Of a DNA stretch of 35,046 bases, positions 6,886 to 15,161 are shown piece after piece (positions within the stretch are counted from its first letter, which is position 1; every line of letters begins with the position of its first letter). Under the pieces are notes generated by a model. That model was given only the letters and a program-made list of their open reading frames with translations. It was not told the origin of the DNA and ran no database searches. The stretch is taken from the NCBI GenBank assembly GCA_964442965.1, contig CAYUBE010000008.1:1-35046 (forward strand), in the 5' to 3' direction. The position numbers and the translations under genes were made by a program. The DNA comes from CAJAQL01 sp964442965. Lineage in GTDB: Bacteria; Patescibacteriota; Minisyncoccia; UBA6257; 2-01-FULL-56-20.

Positions 6886-8238
6886 ATGAAAAAGAAAAAA
6901 TCAACAGGAGGGACGCGGCATGTAGTGGGCAGAAAAATATCATCGGGCGATAGCGGGTTTCAGCCACTGGCCGCAAATGTGAAAGTGATCGGTATCGGCG
7001 GCGGCGGCGGGCATGCGGTTGCCCGGATGGCGCGGGATTTTTTCCGCGGCGTCGACTTCATCGCGATCAATACCGACCACCAGGATCTTGATCATTGCGA
7101 CGTCAAACAGAAATTGTACATCGGAAAAAATTTAACGCGGGGCCTCGGCACGGGGATGAATCCAGATCTCGGTAAGCAAGCAGCAGAAGAGAATCGCTCG
7201 GAGATCGCGGAAATCGTGAAGGGAGCCGACCTCGTGTTCATTGCTGCCGGTTTTGGCGGCGGGACGGGAACCGGTGCAACGCCGGTTGTCGCCGAGACCG
7301 CAAAGCAGGCGGGAGCCTTGACGGTTGCCGTTGTTACCAAGCCATTCGGTTTTGAAGGCGTACAGCGCGAACGTATCGCAACCGAAGGGCTCATGAAATT
7401 GAAGGATAAAGTTGACGCGTTGATCGTTGTGCCGAACGATCGTATTTTCAATGTTATCGGGAAAGACACGCCGATCCTCAAGGCGTTCGAGGCGATCGAC
7501 GATGTTCTGCGAAATGCCCTGAACGGGCTCGTGGAGATCATCGCGATGCCGGGCATTATCAACGTTGATTTCGCCGATGTAAAAAATATCATGCTTGATG
7601 CGGGTATCGCGATCGTGGGTGTCGGTGTGGCGTCGGGCGCGAATCGCGCGACGGACGCCGTGAACATGGCGCTCCATTCGCCGCTTCTCGAGGCGAGCCC
7701 TGAGGGTGCGAAGGCCGTGCTTCTTGGCATCTCAGGCGGCAGGGATCTTAAGATGACGGAGATCAACGAGGCAGCGAAGCTTGTTGCGCAGACAGCCGAC
7801 CCCGGCGCGCGCATCATCTTCGGTGCGTATTATGATAAGAATCTAAAACCGAACCAGGTGAAAATTACGATCATTGCGAGCGGTTTCAATGGCAGTAACG
7901 GCCAGCCCTCAATGCTTTTCGGCGCGGCGAGCAGCCATTTCGGGGAGCGCCACTCGATGTTCTCAAGCGGGTCATCATCAGGAGATGCGCCGCTTATCAA
8001 GAAAACGTTCGTTTCCCCGCTTACTGAATCGAAAGATATGGCGGCAAACAATGCCTCTCCACGGGAGTTTTCGGAAAAAGAAGGAACGCCACTCTCTTTT
8101 GGCGGAGGCTCGATGAAATCGGGTCCGGTGTCGGGTGATGATAAGAAAAAAGATATCAGAAACATCAAGGAAAGTAAGGATGACCGGGACGATGATTCAT
8201 GGGATATCCCGGCATTTCTCAGGAGAAGGAAGAAGTGA
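6886..8238 (+). CDS. ftsZ: Cell division protein FtsZ
   Basis: 450 aa tubulin-fold GTPase that forms the division ring. A basic 30-aa N-terminal tail precedes VKVIGIGGGGGHAVARM, where the usual Asn of GGGGGNA is His. The tubulin signature GGGTGTG is at 124-130 and the T7 catalytic loop NVDFADVK at 226-233 (N226, D228, D231 visible). After the globular core (to about 345) comes a Ser/Gly/Lys-rich linker of about 90 aa and then the conserved C-terminal peptide DIPAFLRRRKK at 440-450, which binds FtsA. The presence of the terminal peptide confirms the TGA at 8236-8238 is a true stop. The stop lies inside a perfect terminator hairpin. Confidence 0.97.
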   Translation: MKKKKSTGGTRHVVGRKISSGDSGFQPLAANVKVIGIGGGGGHAVARMARDFFRGVDFIAINTDHQDLDHCDVKQKLYIGKNLTRGLGTGMNPDLGKQAAEENRSEIAEIVKGADLVFIAAGFGGGTGTGATPVVAETAKQAGALTVAVVTKPFGFEGVQRERIATEGLMKLKDKVDALIVVPNDRIFNVIGKDTPILKAFEAIDDVLRNALNGLVEIIAMPGIINVDFADVKNIMLDAGIAIVGVGVASGANRATDAVNMALHSPLLEASPEGAKAVLLGISGGRDLKMTEINEAAKLVAQTADPGARIIFGAYYDKNLKPNQVKITIIASGFNGSNGQPSMLFGAASSHFGERHSMFSSGSSSGDAPLIKKTFVSPLTESKDMAANNASPREFSEKEGTPLSFGGGSMKSGPVSGDDKKKDIRNIKESKDDRDDDSWDIPAFLRRRKK

Positions 8239-8278
8239 CTTTGAAAAATCGCGACTACGTCGCGATTTTTCAAAGTCA
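8236..8278. terminator. Perfect 20-bp hairpin overlapping the ftsZ stop codon
   Basis: Arms 8236-8255 and 8259-8278 are exact reverse complements around a 3-nt loop. The core is CGCGAC/GTCGCG flanked by A5 and T5, a standard bidirectional intrinsic terminator, but pairing continues seven bases beyond the tracts and includes the TGA. A smaller hairpin CCTCG-CAACGG-CGAGG follows just downstream. Confidence 0.75.
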
Positions 8279-8322
8279 TCCTCGCAACGGCGAGGATCCA
8301 TGCTTTTAAAGATATTCACAAT

Positions 8323-8919
8323 ATGATCGAGGTCGAAAAGAAGTTTGCGGTTCAAAAAGACGAACTCGCGCGCCTAACGGCAGGAGCCCGTTTTTTAGGC
8401 GAAAAAAAGTTTACCGATATTTACTATGACACGGCGGATTACGTGCTTACTAAAAAGGATATTTGGCTGCGCTCGCGTGCCGGAAAATTCGAGTTGAAAT
8501 TTCCGGTCAGCGGCAAAAACGAAAAGTGGGACATGACGGCGTACGATGAGATCGAGGACGACGCGGCAATTTCTGCCAAGCTCGGCATTTCAGGCGACGG
8601 GCCGTTTGAACCGTTGCTTCTATCGCTTGGATATTTTCCCTTCGCTACGATCACGACGACGCGATCGAAATATGAAAAAGACGGTTTTCATATAGACGTT
8701 GATGAGGTCGATTTTGGATATGCTCTCCTGGAAATTGAACTGATGGTTTCTTCACGGGACGAAACGGCATCGGCCTATCAGCGTATTCTGGATTTTGCCG
8801 CCAGGAATGGAGTCGCTGTTTCGGAAAAACGGATACGCGGTAAGGTCATTGAGTATATCAAGCGCAAAAACCCTGACCACCTTCGCGCCCTCGAGGCGGC
8901 TTGGGGAATTCAGCTCTAA
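8323..8919 (+). CDS. CYTH-domain protein (class IV adenylate cyclase / triphosphatase family)
   Basis: 198 aa. It opens with MIEVEKKFAV, the ExExK signature of the CYTH fold, and continues with alternating strands rich in charged pairs, for example DIYYDTADYVL, DIWLRSRAGKFELKFP, FHIDVDEVDFGYALLEIELMV and a C-terminal KRIRGKVIEYI. These are the acidic and basic tunnel residues that bind triphosphate and divalent metal. Substrate in the family varies (thiamine triphosphate, inorganic triphosphate, ATP, or the CyaB-type reaction), so I do not choose. The gene is preceded by the ftsZ terminator and faces the peptidoglycan hydrolase, with only 24 nt between the two stops. Confidence 0.85.
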   Translation: MIEVEKKFAVQKDELARLTAGARFLGEKKFTDIYYDTADYVLTKKDIWLRSRAGKFELKFPVSGKNEKWDMTAYDEIEDDAAISAKLGISGDGPFEPLLLSLGYFPFATITTTRSKYEKDGFHIDVDEVDFGYALLEIELMVSSRDETASAYQRILDFAARNGVAVSEKRIRGKVIEYIKRKNPDHLRALEAAWGIQL

Positions 8920-8943
8920 GATCCATGTGCTCTCCATTCCTCC

Positions 8944-10416
8944 TCAAGAAGTGATGGTCGCGATATCCTGTGCGAAGGATTGAGCGCGTTCAACGACGGC
9001 TTCACCATAGGTCCAGAGATAGTTCTGCCATCGGCTTCCTGCATAATATTTCGCTGCCGTACAACGCTCGATGCTCGCCACGGCCTTGTAGGTTGCTTTG
9101 CATCCCGACATGGCATCCTGGAGATAGGAACCGGTTGCCGCAAAGGCATCTGCATTGCTCCAGGGCGACGGAGGATTGTCGCCGGTTATTTTTGAAACAT
9201 CCTGGGCGTAGAGTTCCCAGGTTGACGGCACGAATTGCGCCGGTCCCATCGCGCCGCCGTAGGCGCCGTCCGCATTCGGGCAAGAAACCATCATTTCGTC
9301 CGGATTCAGGTTGAGCTGCTGAGTGATCTGGAGAAAGAGAGGAATGTTCGAAGGGCTCATTGCTGTTTGGTAGCTACACTGCCCGACATTTTGGCCAAGC
9401 GCCGATTCCCGGTCGAGCACCGCGAGAATGAGCGATGGGTCGACGCCGGTTGCGTTTGATGCGACCTCCGCATATTGATACGCGTCCTCAAAGGATAACT
9501 GCCCGCCGCCGAGCAATTGGAAAATGCGATTTCGGATCTGCGCCGCCGTCGCCTGGGTTTGTTTTAAAAGCGTTTGATATTTCGATTCCTGGCCCTTGGT
9601 TTCGCTTAGTAATTGGTTCTTCTGGCTCTTGGTGCTCGCGATTTCGCTCGCCTGCGCCTGCTGGTACGTCGCGATGCTCACCGTGTCAGCCTTCGACGCT
9701 TCAAACTGCTGTTCCTGATCCTGGAGCTGGCCCTGCAGGTCAGTCACCTGTTCTACGGCCACGCGGAGGTTATCCTGGAGCAGGGAGATATTCTGGGTGT
9801 CGTTCCAAAAATCGGACAGATGGGGATTTTTCAGGAACATTTCCATCAGGTTGACCTGATCGTTCTCGTAGAGGTTTTGGATCAGATTACCGAGTGCCGT
9901 TTTCTTATTCACGATATCCGCCTGTGTCACCGTGATCCGCGATTGGGTCTGTGCGATGCTCTGGTTTAATTCGGAGAGTGTAAGGCTCGTGGCGCGGATC
10001 TGTAGATTCAGCTTCGCGATTTTATCATTGAGGATGCCGATCTGGTCCGAGAGTGTATTTCCCTGTTTTTCATAACTCGATATCTGGCCCTCGTATTGGT
10101 CGATCTGCGTTTCAAGCTGTTGGAGCTGGTTCTCAAGCTGGGTGCGTTCCACGGAACTTGCGTCCGTGGAGGTTGCAGTATCTCCCGATGCGCGCGTAAA
10201 GATCGTCGGCGCAAGGGCCGACCCGAAAACAAAAAAAGCGACTGCGGCAACGATGATGATTGGCCGCATAATCTTCCTGAACGGGATTCTCGCGGTGTGT
10301 TGTGACGATGAGAGATTGAGACGTAATCGAGAGGCGCTAAATGCATTCCATCGTCTTCCGCGGGCGTGGAGCGGGACAATGTCTCCCGCGACGCGCGGTT
10401 TTACAGGTTGCTCCAT
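8944..10416 (-). CDS. Coiled-coil peptidoglycan lytic transglycosylase
   Basis: 490 aa. A basic cytoplasmic tail of about 50 aa precedes a membrane segment at about 51-70. A long coiled coil follows (about 88-300, with heptad-like QLETQIDQYEGQI, DQIGILNDKIAKLNL and later repeats), similar in plan to EnvC/PcsB-type division hydrolase regulators. The C-terminal domain (about 308-490) is a lysozyme-like transglycosylase: ILAVLDRESALG places the catalytic Glu at 337, and GAMGPAQFVPSTW at 388-400 is the MltB-type substrate motif. Four cysteines in this domain could form disulfides outside the cell. It should cleave glycan strands at the septum or wall. The start at 10416 is supported by TGG-TACAAT upstream; Met50 is an alternative. 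Confidence 0.85.
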   Translation of the reverse strand: MEQPVKPRVAGDIVPLHARGRRWNAFSASRLRLNLSSSQHTARIPFRKIMRPIIIVAAVAFFVFGSALAPTIFTRASGDTATSTDASSVERTQLENQLQQLETQIDQYEGQISSYEKQGNTLSDQIGILNDKIAKLNLQIRATSLTLSELNQSIAQTQSRITVTQADIVNKKTALGNLIQNLYENDQVNLMEMFLKNPHLSDFWNDTQNISLLQDNLRVAVEQVTDLQGQLQDQEQQFEASKADTVSIATYQQAQASEIASTKSQKNQLLSETKGQESKYQTLLKQTQATAAQIRNRIFQLLGGGQLSFEDAYQYAEVASNATGVDPSLILAVLDRESALGQNVGQCSYQTAMSPSNIPLFLQITQQLNLNPDEMMVSCPNADGAYGGAMGPAQFVPSTWELYAQDVSKITGDNPPSPWSNADAFAATGSYLQDAMSGCKATYKAVASIERCTAAKYYAGSRWQNYLWTYGEAVVERAQSFAQDIATITS

Positions 10417-10425
10417 AACGATTCC

Positions 10426-10434
10426 ATTGTACCA
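10426..10434 (-). promoter_or_regulatory. Extended -10 for the transglycosylase gene
   Basis: On the minus strand TGG-TACAAT ends 9 nt before the ATG, predicting a leader of about 3 nt. Confidence 0.45.
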
Positions 10435-10518
10435 GATTCATGGCAACAAAAAAAGAATCGCGATACGCGACAAAAGATCAATAATATATGCTCGAATCAG
10501 AAATCCCGAACCTCGATT

Positions 10519-11172
10519 CTATTTTTTCTCTTCGTCTGCTTTTCCGGCTGAGCGTTCCGCAACTTTTTCTTCCGCTTCAACTTTCACGGCCGACACATCG
10601 GCGGCCGGTGCTGCAGTTTCCTCTTCGACGCGTGGCGCCGCCGCCGTCGCGACCGCCGTGTCTCCCTCCACAAGGAAGGTGACTCCCTTCGGAGTTGGAA
10701 TATCGCGGACGTAGATGGTCTTATCGATATCGTCAAGGGCCGAGAGATCGACGGTCAGCTGGTGTGGCAGATCGTTCGGCAGGGCTTCCACCTCAATCTC
10801 GTCCATTGATCTATTGATGACCGCGCCTTTCTCGCGCACGGCGGGGGATTCTCCGGTGAACTCGATCGGCACATAGGCCGTTATTTTTTCCTTCATATTC
10901 ACCTGGTAGAAATCAACGTGCGCCGGTGCTCCTGAAATATAATGGCGTTCCACGTGGTGGATGATCGCCGGCAATTTTTCACCGCCCACGGCAAGCGTAA
11001 TGACCGTATTCTCTCCGGCCGATGCATAGATCTTGGCGAAATCTTTTACCGAAACGGAAAGATGGACGTTTTTGACGCCATGACCGTAAAGCTCGGCAGG
11101 AATAAAGCCCTCCCGCCGAAGAGCGTTCACTTTCTTTCCGAACGAAGAGCGTTCTTTGACTGCTAAATCCAT
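10519..11172 (-). CDS. rplY: Large ribosomal subunit protein bL25, CTC-type
   Basis: 217 aa. The frame is open from 11274, but the protein family begins at MDLAVKERSSFGKKVNALRREGFIPAELYG, and TGC-TACACT sits 7 nt upstream of that ATG. The N-terminal 5S rRNA-binding domain covers about 1-90 (HVERHYISGAPAHVDFYQV is typical), and the C-terminal TL5/CTC domain about 95-185 (VPIEFTGESPAVREKGAVINR, LPHQLTVDLSALDDIDKTIYVRDI). An Ala/Glu/Lys-rich acidic tail of about 35 aa ends the protein. It stabilises 5S rRNA on the large subunit. It lies 58 nt downstream of rmuC and has its own promoter. Confidence 0.95.
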   Translation of the reverse strand: MDLAVKERSSFGKKVNALRREGFIPAELYGHGVKNVHLSVSVKDFAKIYASAGENTVITLAVGGEKLPAIIHHVERHYISGAPAHVDFYQVNMKEKITAYVPIEFTGESPAVREKGAVINRSMDEIEVEALPNDLPHQLTVDLSALDDIDKTIYVRDIPTPKGVTFLVEGDTAVATAAAPRVEEETAAPAADVSAVKVEAEEKVAERSAGKADEEKK

Positions 11173-11179
11173 AGGCAAG

Positions 11180-11188
11180 AGTGTAGCA
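11180..11188 (-). promoter_or_regulatory. Extended -10 for rplY
   Basis: Minus-strand TGC-TACACT ends 7 nt before the ATG at 11172. It is the main reason for choosing the downstream start. Confidence 0.55.
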
Positions 11189-11230
11189 AAAGGAGGGAGA
11201 AATTGCAACGGTCGGATGTTCGACCTTGGC

Positions 11231-12271
11231 TCACTCGCTTTCGTTTTCGCCGGGCAGCGTTTTCTTTTCCGCACCGGCGATCTTTACGATGTCCTTATTG
11301 ATCTTGCCGAACTCCTTGGTGGCAGTCACATGAGCGTTCACGGTCGTCGCGAGGTGCGCTCCGATCTTCTCGAGATATTCCTCGTAGCGCGCAAGATGTT
11401 TCTGAAGTTCGCCGACGTTTTTGCGGATGACCTCGGTTGATTTGTTGATTTCCATCTGGCGTAATCCCTGAAGTGCCATTTGGAGATAGGCGTAGAATGT
11501 GGTGGGGGAAACGGGGTAGACGCGCTTTTCGGCGGCGTATTGGATGAGATCGCGCTCGGCGGCGGAGCCCACTTTGTTTACAAGAAGATCATAATAGAGC
11601 GCTTCTGATGGGATAAACATAAAGGCGAAATTCACGGTATCCTCGGCGGGTTTGATGTACTTCGCGGTTTCGTCAATGCGGGTTTTGAGATCGCTTCGGA
11701 ATGCGTCCTCGTATCGTTTGCGTTCTTCGTCATTCGTCGCGACGGCGAGCCGATTGTAATTTTCCAAGCTGAACTTCGAATCGATGGGAATAACGCAGCC
11801 ATCATAAAAAATAACAGCGTCAACTTTAGTGTTGTCCTTGAAAGGATATTGTAACTGATATTCGCCAGGGGAGAGAACATTTTTCAAAACCATTTCGAGA
11901 TAATACTCACCGAGCACACCGCGAGTCTTGGTATTCTTTAGAATATCGTTCAAATTTTTCAATTGGTCATTGAGTGTCACGATCTGCTTCTGTCCTTCCT
12001 GTACTTTTGTGATCTCGCTCGTAATTTCGCGCACGATCTGTACGCTCTTATCCGACTGCGCGAGCATGGTCTTCGTCGAATCGCCAAGCCGCGCATCAAG
12101 CATTTTGGTGAGCTCGCTGAGCCTCTCCTGAAGCTGTTTTTGCTCTGCCTGCATCTGGTTTTGAAGGAGAACCAACGCCTGGTCGTCCTCTTTTGGTTTC
12201 GGTGCCATAAACAGCCGCCATGCAATAACGGCGAGGAGGATAACGATAACTGCAAAAAGCGTTATTTCCAT
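11231..12271 (-). CDS. rmuC: RmuC-family protein
   Basis: 346 aa. A single N-terminal membrane anchor (about 3-19) is followed by a coiled coil (about 30-110) and the RmuC domain (about 115-320), with GVLGEYYLEMVLKNVLSPGEYQLQYPF, VDAVIFYDGCVIPIDSKFSLENYNRL, FAFMFIPSEALYYDLL and VYPVSPTTFYAYLQMALQGLRQMEI as clear family marks. The VDAVIF and IDSKF elements fit the PD-(D/E)xK nuclease fold proposed for this family. It limits recombination at inverted repeats in Escherichia coli; the biochemical role here is not known. It is the first gene of a minus-strand row with rplY and the transglycosylase, each with a predicted own promoter. Confidence 0.93.
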   Translation of the reverse strand: MEITLFAVIVILLAVIAWRLFMAPKPKEDDQALVLLQNQMQAEQKQLQERLSELTKMLDARLGDSTKTMLAQSDKSVQIVREITSEITKVQEGQKQIVTLNDQLKNLNDILKNTKTRGVLGEYYLEMVLKNVLSPGEYQLQYPFKDNTKVDAVIFYDGCVIPIDSKFSLENYNRLAVATNDEERKRYEDAFRSDLKTRIDETAKYIKPAEDTVNFAFMFIPSEALYYDLLVNKVGSAAERDLIQYAAEKRVYPVSPTTFYAYLQMALQGLRQMEINKSTEVIRKNVGELQKHLARYEEYLEKIGAHLATTVNAHVTATKEFGKINKDIVKIAGAEKKTLPGENESE

Positions 12272-12280
12272 ATTAGCTTT

Positions 12281-12286
12281 ATTTTA
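12281..12286 (-). promoter_or_regulatory. -10 element for rmuC
   Basis: Minus-strand TAAAAT ends 9 nt before the ATG, in a very AT-rich stretch just beyond the terminator of the upstream RNA gene. Confidence 0.4.
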
Positions 12287-12321
12287 TCTTAATTTTATTA
12301 TTTTGTATCTATGGTAAATTT

Positions 12322-12351
12322 AAACCCCCAGCGAATATTCGCTGGGGGTTT
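12322..12351 (-). terminator. 30-bp perfect palindrome ending the candidate RNA
   Basis: AAACCCCCAGCGAAT is followed at once by its exact reverse complement. On the minus strand the stem is followed by TTTAAATTT, so it works best as a terminator for the minus-strand RNA. Confidence 0.65.
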
Positions 12352-12510
12352 GGGTAGATTAAGCAAGGATAATGACCAGTCTTTGGCTTAACCTCTCTGT
12401 TGTCCTCAGCACTTAAACCCCATGAAAATGAAGTATTGCTGAACTCGATTTACCATCCGTGAGGTGAGCTAGTTAATTCAGCCTATAGCATTCACCTACC
12501 CACCTGACCC
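12322..12510 (-). ncRNA. Candidate structured RNA, rod-shaped, 6S-like
   Basis: The 342-nt gap between rmuC and ddl has no plausible coding frame but shows an RNA gene layout on the minus strand. A -10 lies at 12516-12521, and about 190 nt later a perfect GC-rich terminator at 12322-12351. Between them the two ends pair. TGGGTAG (12502-12496) pairs with CTACCCA (12357-12351); the next stretch AGG..AATG pairs with CATT..CCT; GGC..TTAAC pairs with GTTAA-GCC. An apical stem is formed by TTCAGC/GCTGAG and ACTT/AAGT. A long interrupted rod with a large central unpaired part is the shape of 6S RNA, the RNA polymerase-binding regulator. No conserved 6S sequence was verified; another regulatory RNA is possible. 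Confidence 0.5.
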
Positions 12511-12515
12511 CACGT

Positions 12516-12523
12516 ATAATACA
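12516..12523 (-). promoter_or_regulatory. Promoter of the candidate minus-strand RNA
   Basis: Minus-strand TG-TATTAT predicts a start near 12510. TTCAGA-like sequence about 17 nt upstream is a weak -35. The element is partly symmetric, since the plus strand reads TATAAT at 12515-12520. Confidence 0.4.
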
Positions 12524-12598
12524 TGACGTTAGGCTGTTCTGAATATACACCTTATTCGAGGAAAAATCAATAGGTCGCTTCGAGCGAAACAGGGAATC

Positions 12599-12607
12599 TG
12601 GTATTAT
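12599..12607 (+). promoter_or_regulatory. Extended -10 for ddl
   Basis: TGG-TATTAT ends exactly 6 nt before the ATG at 12614. Confidence 0.55.
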
Positions 12608-12613
12608 GAAAAT

Positions 12614-13597
12614 ATGATTAAAAAATCCTTGCCTTTCAAAAAGAGAATGAAAGTGCTCGTCATTGGCGGTGGATTATCGTCAGAACACGAGGTCTCTCTC
12701 AAGACGTCTCAGATGATCATCAAAAATCTTGATGCTATAAAATACGACGCACAACTTGTGATTATTCAGAAGGACGGAAAATGGAAATTCGGGAAAGAAA
12801 AACCAATTGATCTTGGTTCTGCGATCACAAAAATAAGCCGAGAGAAATTCGATTTTGTATTTATTGCGTTGCACGGGATTTTTGGTGAGGATGGTCGTAT
12901 TCAGGCGCTCCTTGAATGGTTAGATCTGCCGTATGGCGGCGCGGGAGTTCTTGCTTCCGCGCTCGCGACGGATAAACAGATGGCAAACCTCGTTTACGAG
13001 GCAAGCGGTTTGCGTGTGCCGCCCTATGTTGTTTGGAAAAATAAGAAAAGAAAAACACCTCACGTTTCATTTCCGATTGTTGTGAAGCCGATCGACGGCG
13101 GATCGAGTGTCGGTATCTCGATTGTAAAAACAAAAAAAGAGATGCCGGCCGCACTGAAAAAAGCATTTCGGGAATGTCGCCGGATCATGATCCAAAAATA
13201 TATAAAAGGAACAGAGATAACCTGCGGCGTTATTGAGGACAAGAAAGGACATCCAGCTGCATTGCCTCCGACTGAAATAATTCCACAAACAGCAACATTT
13301 TTTGATTATCGGGCGAAATATGCGACTGGCGGCAGTTTGGAGATCACGCCGGCGAGAATTTCCAAAAAACAGATTAAGGAGGTCCAAACGCTTGCTTTGT
13401 GTGCGCACCGCGCGCTCGGTTGCTGTGGCATGTCCCGGTCAGATTTTATTCTGAGCGGAGGGAAGTTTTACATTTTAGAAACCAATACGATTCCCGGCAT
13501 GACCGAGGCGAGCCTGTTGCCCAAAGCCGCATCCGTTGCAAATATCCCGTTCCCATTGTTGCTCGATTTGATCATCAATGCCGGATTTCGAAAATAG
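12614..13597 (+). CDS. ddl: D-alanine--D-alanine ligase
   Basis: 327 aa ATP-grasp enzyme that joins two D-alanines for the peptidoglycan stem peptide. The N-terminal domain shows VLVIGGGLSSEHEVSLKTS (about 14-32) and FVFIALHGIFGEDGRIQALLE, the substrate-site signature. The ATP-grasp part has VVKPIDGGSSVGISIVK and MIQKYIKGTEITCGV, and the metal/ligand site includes GMSRSDFI and FYILETNTIPGMTEASLLPKAA, with the usual Glu-x-Asn and Pro-Gly-Met-Thr. A Met at residue 12 would also give a full enzyme, but the -10 spacing favours 12614. It has its own promoter and terminator, so it is a one-gene unit. It shows the organism keeps a wall-precursor step. Confidence 0.96.
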   Translation: MIKKSLPFKKRMKVLVIGGGLSSEHEVSLKTSQMIIKNLDAIKYDAQLVIIQKDGKWKFGKEKPIDLGSAITKISREKFDFVFIALHGIFGEDGRIQALLEWLDLPYGGAGVLASALATDKQMANLVYEASGLRVPPYVVWKNKKRKTPHVSFPIVVKPIDGGSSVGISIVKTKKEMPAALKKAFRECRRIMIQKYIKGTEITCGVIEDKKGHPAALPPTEIIPQTATFFDYRAKYATGGSLEITPARISKKQIKEVQTLALCAHRALGCCGMSRSDFILSGGKFYILETNTIPGMTEASLLPKAASVANIPFPLLLDLIINAGFRK

Positions 13598-13627
13598 TTA
13601 TCGGAGTTCGACTCCGATAATTTTATT
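13598..13627 (+). terminator. Intrinsic terminator after ddl
   Basis: The 10-bp stem TTATCGGAGT/ACTCCGATAA with loop TCG begins right after the TAG stop and is followed by TTTTATTGCTTTTTT. Confidence 0.8.
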
Positions 13628-13645
13628 GCTTTTTTCGCTGTTTTC

Positions 13646-13654
13646 TGCTAAAAT
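13646..13654 (+). promoter_or_regulatory. Extended -10 for infB-rbfA
   Basis: TGC-TAAAAT ends 9 nt before the ATG at 13664. Confidence 0.5.
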
Positions 13655-13663
13655 CTACGGGTT

Positions 13664-15145
13664 ATGTCAAATGATCCGCAGAAAAATGCAGAAAAAAAGC
13701 AGAGGCCGCCGATCGTGGTCGTGATGGGCCATGTTGATCATGGAAAGACGACACTTCTTGATCATATTCGGAAGGCGAGCGTTGCTGCCCGGGAGGCCGG
13801 CGGCATCACGCAGGCGGTAGGTGCGTACGAGATTGTTCGTAACGGCCGCAAGATCACTTTTATCGATACGCCGGGCCACGAGGCTTTTTCGGCCATGCGT
13901 TCGCGCGGCGCGCAGGCGGCCGATCTCGCGATCCTCGTCGTTGCCGCAGATGAAGGCGTGAAGCCGCAGACCAAGGAAGCGATCAAAATTCTCGAAGATA
14001 CCAAAACGCCGTTCGTCGTTGCGATCAATAAAATCGATAAGACCAACGGGAATATTGATAAGGCAAAAAACGATCTCATGGGAGCAAGCGTTTTTTTGGA
14101 AGGTTACGGCGGGTCAGTGAGCTATCAGGGAATTTCGGCGAAGTCCGGCGATGGCGTTGATGCTCTACTTGATCTTGTTCTTCTCGCGGCGGATATGGAG
14201 GATTTGTCGTATGATCCTACAGCCCCGGCATCCGGTTATATTTTGGAAGCGCGGCGCGATCCGCGGCGCGGGCTTGAAGTGAGCGCGATCGTGAAGAACG
14301 GAACGCTCCGTCGCGGCGACAAGATCCAGACGCAGAGCGCGGAAGGGAAAGTGAAGATACTTGAAGATTTTTTGGGGCACGTAGCCGATTCACTTGAGCC
14401 GTCGGCGCCGGCGATCGTCATTGGGTTCGAAAACTTACCCGTGATCGGTGAGGAATTTTCGGTAGGCGAATCAATAAATTGCAAGCATTCGTCGGTCACG
14501 AAGGGCATTAGCGACGTTTGGAAAGTTGGCGGAGGAAAGGCCAATGGCCAGGAATTGAATCTTCTGCTTAAGGCGTCGGATGCGGGTTCGCTCGAAGCGC
14601 TCGCAGCCGTCCTTTCGGGGATCGGTGAGAAAGATCAGAAAGGTATCGCGATCGTGGATAAGTCGGTCGGTGACATTACGGATAGCGACGTAAAGACCGC
14701 GCTCGCGACGGGAGCGACGATCGTCGGTTTCAAGAATCGCGTCGAGAAAGGGGCGCAGAATTTTGCCGAAGCGCAAGGCCTCGCGATCGTCACGTCGAAG
14801 ATCGTTTACGAAATTGCGGATGCCGTAGCGGAATTTTTGGCCGGCAAGCGTGGTCCGCAGGCAGTGGGAAAGTTTGAAATACTCGCTGTTTTCAATCAGG
14901 AAAAATTGGATAAACAGCTCGTTGGCGGCCGCGTGATGGAGGGTATCATTCGGGGAAAAGCATCATTCGACATGCTTCGTAAAACAGAGAGCGGCGCCGA
15001 GGAGCCCGCCGGTTCGGGAAAGATTTTAAGTTTGCGGGAGAAAAAATCGGAGCTGACGCAGGCGGAAAAAGGAAAGGAGATCGGCGTTCTCGTAAATTCA
15101 CCCGCGACGATCAAGATTGGGGATGTCTTGGTTGTGAAAAAATAA
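13664..15145 (+). CDS. infB: Translation initiation factor IF-2, short form
   Basis: 493 aa. The GTPase begins almost at once: G1 GHVDHGKTT at 22-30, switch region GITQAVGAYEI, G3 DTPGHEAF at 68-75, G4 NKID at 122-125 and G5 SAKSGDGVD near 158. Domain II (about 190-270), the IF-2 domain 3 region (about 290-390) and the C-terminal tRNA-binding OB domain (about 400-493) follow. The long variable N-terminal part of most IF-2 proteins is missing, leaving about 18 Lys/Gln-rich residues. IF-2 places initiator tRNA on the ribosome; a form suited to leaderless messages would be of interest given the promoter layout here. It shares a unit with rbfA. Confidence 0.97.
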   Translation: MSNDPQKNAEKKQRPPIVVVMGHVDHGKTTLLDHIRKASVAAREAGGITQAVGAYEIVRNGRKITFIDTPGHEAFSAMRSRGAQAADLAILVVAADEGVKPQTKEAIKILEDTKTPFVVAINKIDKTNGNIDKAKNDLMGASVFLEGYGGSVSYQGISAKSGDGVDALLDLVLLAADMEDLSYDPTAPASGYILEARRDPRRGLEVSAIVKNGTLRRGDKIQTQSAEGKVKILEDFLGHVADSLEPSAPAIVIGFENLPVIGEEFSVGESINCKHSSVTKGISDVWKVGGGKANGQELNLLLKASDAGSLEALAAVLSGIGEKDQKGIAIVDKSVGDITDSDVKTALATGATIVGFKNRVEKGAQNFAEAQGLAIVTSKIVYEIADAVAEFLAGKRGPQAVGKFEILAVFNQEKLDKQLVGGRVMEGIIRGKASFDMLRKTESGAEEPAGSGKILSLREKKSELTQAEKGKEIGVLVNSPATIKIGDVLVVKK

Positions 15146-15161
15146 TCTCCCGCAAATTTTC

